Source: Clostridiales bacterium UBA4698 (GTDB taxonomy: Bacteria; Bacillota; Clostridia; TANB77; UBA1234). From it: a stretch of DNA of 7,463 nt. Location of the stretch: assembly GCA_002404755.1 (NCBI GenBank), contig DHKI01000005.1:1-7463 (forward strand), in the 5' to 3' direction. Positions within the stretch are counted from its first letter, which is position 1, and every line of letters begins with the position of its first letter. The notes under the pieces are model-generated. The model was not told the DNA's origin, did no database searches, and saw nothing but the letters and a program-made list of their open reading frames with translations. Both the position numbers and the translations under genes were made by a program. Shown piece after piece: positions 4,080-7,463 of the stretch.

Positions 4080-6443
4080 ATGAAAGAAAGAGATTTTAAA
4101 TCGTTAGAATACAATAAAATAAAGGATAAAGTAAGTGAAAAATGTGTTACATATCTTGGAAAAGAACTAGTAAAACAACTTATTCCATCAACTGAAATTT
4201 ATAGAGTGAAAAAGTGGCAAAAAGAGACAACAGAAGCAGTATCTATTTTACTTAGAAAAGGTGAAGCACCATTATTTAGTGTACCTAATTTTGATGAGAC
4301 ATTTAAAAAGATTAATGTTGTCGCAATGCTTAATATGAAGGAACTTTTGCAAATTGCAACTTTGCTTTCTAATATGAAGAGACTTAAAAATTATTTCAAA
4401 AATGATGATATTAATGATTCTGACTTTGAGATTATTTCAGAATATTTTGAAAATTTATATTCTAATCCAAACGTAGAAAATGAAATTTTCAGGTGTATAA
4501 AATCAGAAGAATTGATGGATGACAGAGCAAGCAAAGCTTTGTATGATATAAGGCGACAAATAAATGATAGCGAATCAAAGATAAAAGAAAAATTGAATAA
4601 TTTAATAAAGTCTAGTGCTACATCGAAGTATTTGCAAGATGCAGTTGTTACTTTTAGAAATGATAGATATGTTATTCCGATTAAGCAAGAATATAGAAAC
4701 GAGATTCCTGGATTGGTGCATGATTCGTCTGCTTCTGGAAATACAATATTCGTAGAACCAACTGCCGTGTTTAATATAAACAATGAGATAAAAGAATTGA
4801 AGATAAAAGAGCAATTAGAAATTGAAAGAATTTTGGCTCTTCTAACACAAATGGTTTTACCTATAGTTGAAGATATAAAACGTGGTTTATATAATTTGTC
4901 AAAAATAGATTTCGCATTTGCAAAGGCAAAATATAGCTTAGAGTTAAATGCGTTCGAGCCAGTTATAAATGAGAAACATTACATAAATTTGAAGAAAGCA
5001 AGACATCCTCTTATAGCTGAAGAAAAAGTTGTTCCTATAGATATTTGGGTTGGAGAAAAGTTTAATGTACTTATAATAACAGGACCAAATACTGGTGGAA
5101 AAACAGTTGCATTAAAAACTGTGGGATTGTTTAGCCTTATGGCACAAAGTGGTCTTCATATTCCAGCTATGGAGTCTTCTGAATTGCCGATATTTGATAA
5201 TATTTACAGTGACATAGGCGATGAACAAAGCATAGAACAGTCTCTTAGTACATTTTCTTCACATATGACAAATGTTGTAGATATATTAAATAATGTCACA
5301 AAAAATAGCTTAGTACTAGTCGACGAACTAGGTTCTGGCACGGACCCGATAGAAGGTGCAGCACTTGCAAGAGCTATTTTAGAAAAACTATATGGAGTTG
5401 GTTGTTTGACAATTGCTACTACACATTATAGTGAACTTAAAACTTTTGCTATCCAAAAAAACGGCGTTGAGAATGCTTCGTGTGAATTTGATGTTGAGTC
5501 TTTGAGACCTACATATAAGCTTTTAATTGGTGTGCCAGGAAGAAGTAACGCTTTTGCTATTTCAAAAAAACTTGGACTTAGTGAAGAGATAATAAACGAG
5601 GCAAGCAAATATTTAAAAGAGGAAGATGTAAGATTTGAAGATGTCTTAGGGAATATAGAAAGAGACAAGAGACTTGCTAGAGAACAAAAAGAAGAAGCAG
5701 ATAGAATATTAAATGCTGCTAAAGCTAAAAAAGAAAAAGTTGATGAAGCAGAAGAAAAGTTAAATAAGAAAAAAGATGAGATATTGCAAAAAGCTAAAAA
5801 AGAAGCTAGAGATTTGCTTATGGATACAGAAGAAGAGGCTAATGAGATAATAAAAGAATTAACAAATTTAAAGCATAGTAGAGATAAAGATAAATTCAAG
5901 AAGGCCGAAGAAGCTAGAGGAAAAATAAAAAATAATATTTTTGAAATGCAAAAAGATTTGGTTATGCCAGGTAAAGAAACTAAAAATAAGATTGAACCAA
6001 GTAAAATTAAAATTGGCATGAACGTATATATCCCTTCATTAGAGGAAAATGCGGTTGTCTTATCCTTGCCAGATAAAAAAGGAAATGTACAAATTCAAGT
6101 CGGAATATTGAAAATGAGTGTGCATGTTTCTAAAATTGAAGAAGCAAAGGCCGATGAAAAGAAGGCAAATGTTAAAGTTACTTCTATGATAAAAAGTAAA
6201 GCGGCAGAAATAAGTACAGAGATAAAACTTCTAGGAAAAACAGTTGATGAAGCTGTTGAAGAACTAGACAAGTATATAGATGATGCTTATTTGGCTGGAC
6301 TACACACACTTAGAGTTGTGCATGGAAAAGGTACAGGAAGTCTTAGAAAGGGTGTACAAGAATACTTAAAAACAAACCCTCATGTAAAATCATACAGAAG
6401 TGGTGCGTATGGAGAAGGAGATTTGCGGAGTAACAATAGTTGA
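4080..6443 (+). CDS. mutS2: MutS2 ATPase/Smr-domain protein, C-terminus frameshifted
   Basis: MutS2 is a MutS-like ATPase with a C-terminal Smr nuclease domain. It has been linked to suppression of recombination and, in Bacillus subtilis, to splitting collided ribosomes (RqcU). Visible in order: helical core and lever (1-310); Walker A G335PNTGGKT342; signature STFSSH 390-395; Walker B with D415-E416 in LVDELGSGTDP; switch histidine H449 in TTHYSELK. A long charged coiled coil follows (about 518-640), then a small beta/KOW-like segment (about 640-690) and the Smr domain (about 712 onward) with HGKGTG at 748-753. The start follows AAGGAG (4067-4072) by 7 bases. As read the protein is 787 residues, ending GEGDLRSNNS. 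Removing one T from the TTT at 6422-6424 gives GEGDCGVTIVELKN, the usual family ending, with stop at 6454-6456 and 791 residues. The catalytic parts are untouched, so the protein may still work, or the base is a sequencing error. Confidence 0.96.
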   Translation: MKERDFKSLEYNKIKDKVSEKCVTYLGKELVKQLIPSTEIYRVKKWQKETTEAVSILLRKGEAPLFSVPNFDETFKKINVVAMLNMKELLQIATLLSNMKRLKNYFKNDDINDSDFEIISEYFENLYSNPNVENEIFRCIKSEELMDDRASKALYDIRRQINDSESKIKEKLNNLIKSSATSKYLQDAVVTFRNDRYVIPIKQEYRNEIPGLVHDSSASGNTIFVEPTAVFNINNEIKELKIKEQLEIERILALLTQMVLPIVEDIKRGLYNLSKIDFAFAKAKYSLELNAFEPVINEKHYINLKKARHPLIAEEKVVPIDIWVGEKFNVLIITGPNTGGKTVALKTVGLFSLMAQSGLHIPAMESSELPIFDNIYSDIGDEQSIEQSLSTFSSHMTNVVDILNNVTKNSLVLVDELGSGTDPIEGAALARAILEKLYGVGCLTIATTHYSELKTFAIQKNGVENASCEFDVESLRPTYKLLIGVPGRSNAFAISKKLGLSEEIINEASKYLKEEDVRFEDVLGNIERDKRLAREQKEEADRILNAAKAKKEKVDEAEEKLNKKKDEILQKAKKEARDLLMDTEEEANEIIKELTNLKHSRDKDKFKKAEEARGKIKNNIFEMQKDLVMPGKETKNKIEPSKIKIGMNVYIPSLEENAVVLSLPDKKGNVQIQVGILKMSVHVSKIEEAKADEKKANVKVTSMIKSKAAEISTEIKLLGKTVDEAVEELDKYIDDAYLAGLHTLRVVHGKGTGSLRKGVQEYLKTNPHVKSYRSGAYGEGDLRSNNS

Positions 6444-6466
6444 ATTGAAAAATTAATGTATAAAAT

Positions 6467-6511
6467 TCTCTCTTTCGTTAAAAAATAGAATTAACGAAGG
6501 GGAGATTTTTT
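6467..6511 (+). terminator. Terminator after mutS2, enclosing the sleB ribosome site
   Basis: A 15-pair stem, 6467-6481 with 6491-6505 (TTCGTTAA with TTAACGAA perfect, then a pyrimidine/purine arm with G-T wobbles), has a 9-base loop and a run of six T (6506-6511). It begins 10 bases after the repaired mutS2 stop. Its 3' arm contains AAGGGGAG (6497-6504), the Shine-Dalgarno of the following ATG at 6512, so the folded RNA would hide that site. Confidence 0.85.
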
Positions 6512-7187
6512 ATGAAAAAAATTAAAGGCGTTGTTGCTATTATAGTAGCATTTTCATTAATATTAATTTCTAATATAATTTATAATACAAAAAACATGAC
6601 ATCTGAGACTTTATCACGTTTTGGTTCATCACGGAAACGAAGTGAAACAAATTCAAACTAAATTAAAAAATTGGGGATATTATAATGGCGATATTGATGG
6701 TGTTTATGGTAGTAGAACTGTTGCGGCTGTCAAATCATTTCAGAGAGCTAATGGCTTAACGGCTGATGGAATTGCTGGAAGTAAAACTTTGCAAAGCATG
6801 GGAATCTCTAGTTCTGCCAGCAGTGCTGGAAGTAACTCAGCAAATGTTGAATTATTAGCAAGAGTCATTCATGGTGAAGCAAGAGGTGAACCTTACACAG
6901 GAATGGTAGCGGTTGGTGCTGTCATACTAAACAGAGTAAAGAGTCCGAACTTTCCTGGTACAATAGCAGGTGTTGTTTATCAAAATGGTGCATTTGATGC
7001 TGTGGCAGATGGACAAGTTAATCTTCAGCCAAGTCAGCAATCATATAATGCTGCACGAGACGCTATGAACGGTTGGGATCCATCTGGCGGAGCAATATAT
7101 TATTTTAATCCTTCGACAGCAACGAATAAATGGATTTGGTCAAGACCGATGACAATAATGATAGGCAAGCACAGATTTTGTAAATAA
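6512..7187 (+). CDS. sleB: SleB-type spore cortex-lytic hydrolase, frameshifted near the 5' end
   Basis: SleB-type enzymes degrade spore cortex peptidoglycan during germination. The ATG at 6512 follows AAGGGGAG and opens a signal peptide or anchor (MKKIKG, then a hydrophobic run to about residue 24). That frame runs into TAA at 6659-6661. The rest is in another frame. Dropping one base near C6632 joins RFGSS to GNEVKQIQTKLKNWGYY and gives a 224-residue protein of normal size and order. A peptidoglycan-binding repeat occupies about 41-98 (GDIDGVYGSRTVAAVKSFQ, DGIAGSKTL), followed by a serine-rich linker. The SleB hydrolase domain (about 108-224) has E122 in HGEARGEP as the likely catalytic glutamate, then AVGAVILNRV and the terminal WSRPMTIMIGKHRFCK. 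Without repair, only a form starting at TTG 6621 (188 residues, no signal peptide) is open. It could be a pseudogene or a sequence error. The usual partner ypeB is not in the window. A cell-wall hydrolase of vegetative cells is a less likely alternative. Confidence 0.9.
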
Positions 7188-7268
7188 TGAAATGTTTAAA
7201 TGATAGCTTTATAACAAAATATCGATATAAAAATAATTAGTAAATATTAAATAAAGATTAAATTTTCT

Positions 7269-7346
7269 AAAAGACAATTAGATTTTACTTTGATTCAAAA
7301 CAATTAATGTTTTTGAAAAATCAAATTAAATTTAATTGTCTTTTTT
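7269..7346 (+). terminator. Long hairpin with T tail after sleB
   Basis: AAAAGACAATTA (7269-7280) pairs with TAATTGTCTTTT (7333-7344). Further in, TTTGATT (7289-7295) pairs with AATCAAA (7319-7325) and CAAAA (7296-7300) with TTTTG (7311-7315). T continues to 7346. It begins about 80 bases after the sleB stop, and the preceding stretch (7188-7268) shows nothing but AT-rich sequence. It probably ends the sleB transcript; its length of about 76 bases is unusual, and a small degenerate mobile repeat is possible. Confidence 0.6.
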
Positions 7347-7384
7347 ATGTTTAAAAGTTTATTTTTTTCACTTGAAAAAACATG

Positions 7385-7450
7385 AAAAATTTCCATAAAA
7401 AATTTTGGTGACTTGTAAAAGTAATTTCCATTTCTAAAAGTAAATTCCAT
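7385..7450. repeat. AAATTTCCAT-type repeats, possible insertion-sequence end
   Basis: Three related copies end in CCAT: AAAAATTTCCAT (7385-7396), AAAAGTAATTTCCAT (7417-7431) and AAAAGTAAATTCCAT (7436-7450). The last two are 19 bases apart and begin just after TGT at 7414-7416. Spaced short repeats behind a terminal TGT are typical of IS21-family ends, so an element running off the right edge is plausible. No transposase is visible, so this is an inference. Confidence 0.35.
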
Positions 7451-7463
7451 GTGTAAGAGAAAC

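Noticed and set aside
6420..6640. Programmed ribosomal frameshifting in mutS2 or sleB.
   Set aside because: Both would need a +1 skip. Neither site has a prfB-like slippery codon with stop and upstream Shine-Dalgarno, and two unrelated events so close together are better explained by sequence errors or mutation.
1..7463. A CRISPR array, toxin-antitoxin pair, phage or biosynthetic cluster.
   Set aside because: No regular repeat-spacer pattern, no paired small genes and no diagnostic protein motifs were seen on either strand.

Overview
The window reads as a piece of a low-GC, spore-forming Firmicute chromosome, most likely Clostridia. The basis is AT-rich coding sequence (about 27-30% GC in lines counted by hand), AGGAG-type ribosome binding sites, T-tailed terminators, a MutS2-Smr protein and a SleB-type spore cortex hydrolase. 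All genes lie on the + strand. No genus can be named from the sequence alone.

Layout. Positions 1-62 hold a pair of short repeats resembling the end of an insertion sequence. A textbook promoter and a structured leader follow, then an unrecognised 222-residue gene (213-881). That gene is visibly richer in G+C than its neighbours and ends in a strong terminator. gltX (1005-2645) comes next with its own promoter. A compact stable-RNA unit follows: promoter, 5S rRNA, tRNA-Asn(GTT), terminator (2655-2927). An unrecognised helical, charged protein of about 249 residues (3095-3844) has its own promoter and terminator. Then come mutS2 (4080-6443 as read, 6456 if repaired) and a sleB-type gene (6512-7187). 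The right edge holds a long hairpin with a T tail and a set of AAATTCCAT-like repeats that again look like an insertion-sequence end.

How the genes relate. Most are separate transcription units rather than one operon. gltX, 5S rRNA and tRNA-Asn serve translation, and MutS2 may also do so through ribosome rescue; SleB acts in spore germination. I see no defence, CRISPR, toxin-antitoxin or biosynthetic system.

The strongest observations are as follows. (1) Two single-base frameshifts lie about 210 bases apart, one in the last codons of mutS2 and one in the 5' part of sleB; removing one base restores a family-typical sequence in each, so sequence error or recent decay is likely. (2) The terminator after mutS2 contains the ribosome binding site of sleB in its 3' arm. 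(3) The leader of the first gene carries a CTCCTT exactly complementary to that gene's own Shine-Dalgarno sequence. (4) A consensus promoter places the predicted transcription start at the mature 5' end of the 5S rRNA. Insertion-sequence-like repeats at both edges suggest that the contig may have been broken at repeats.
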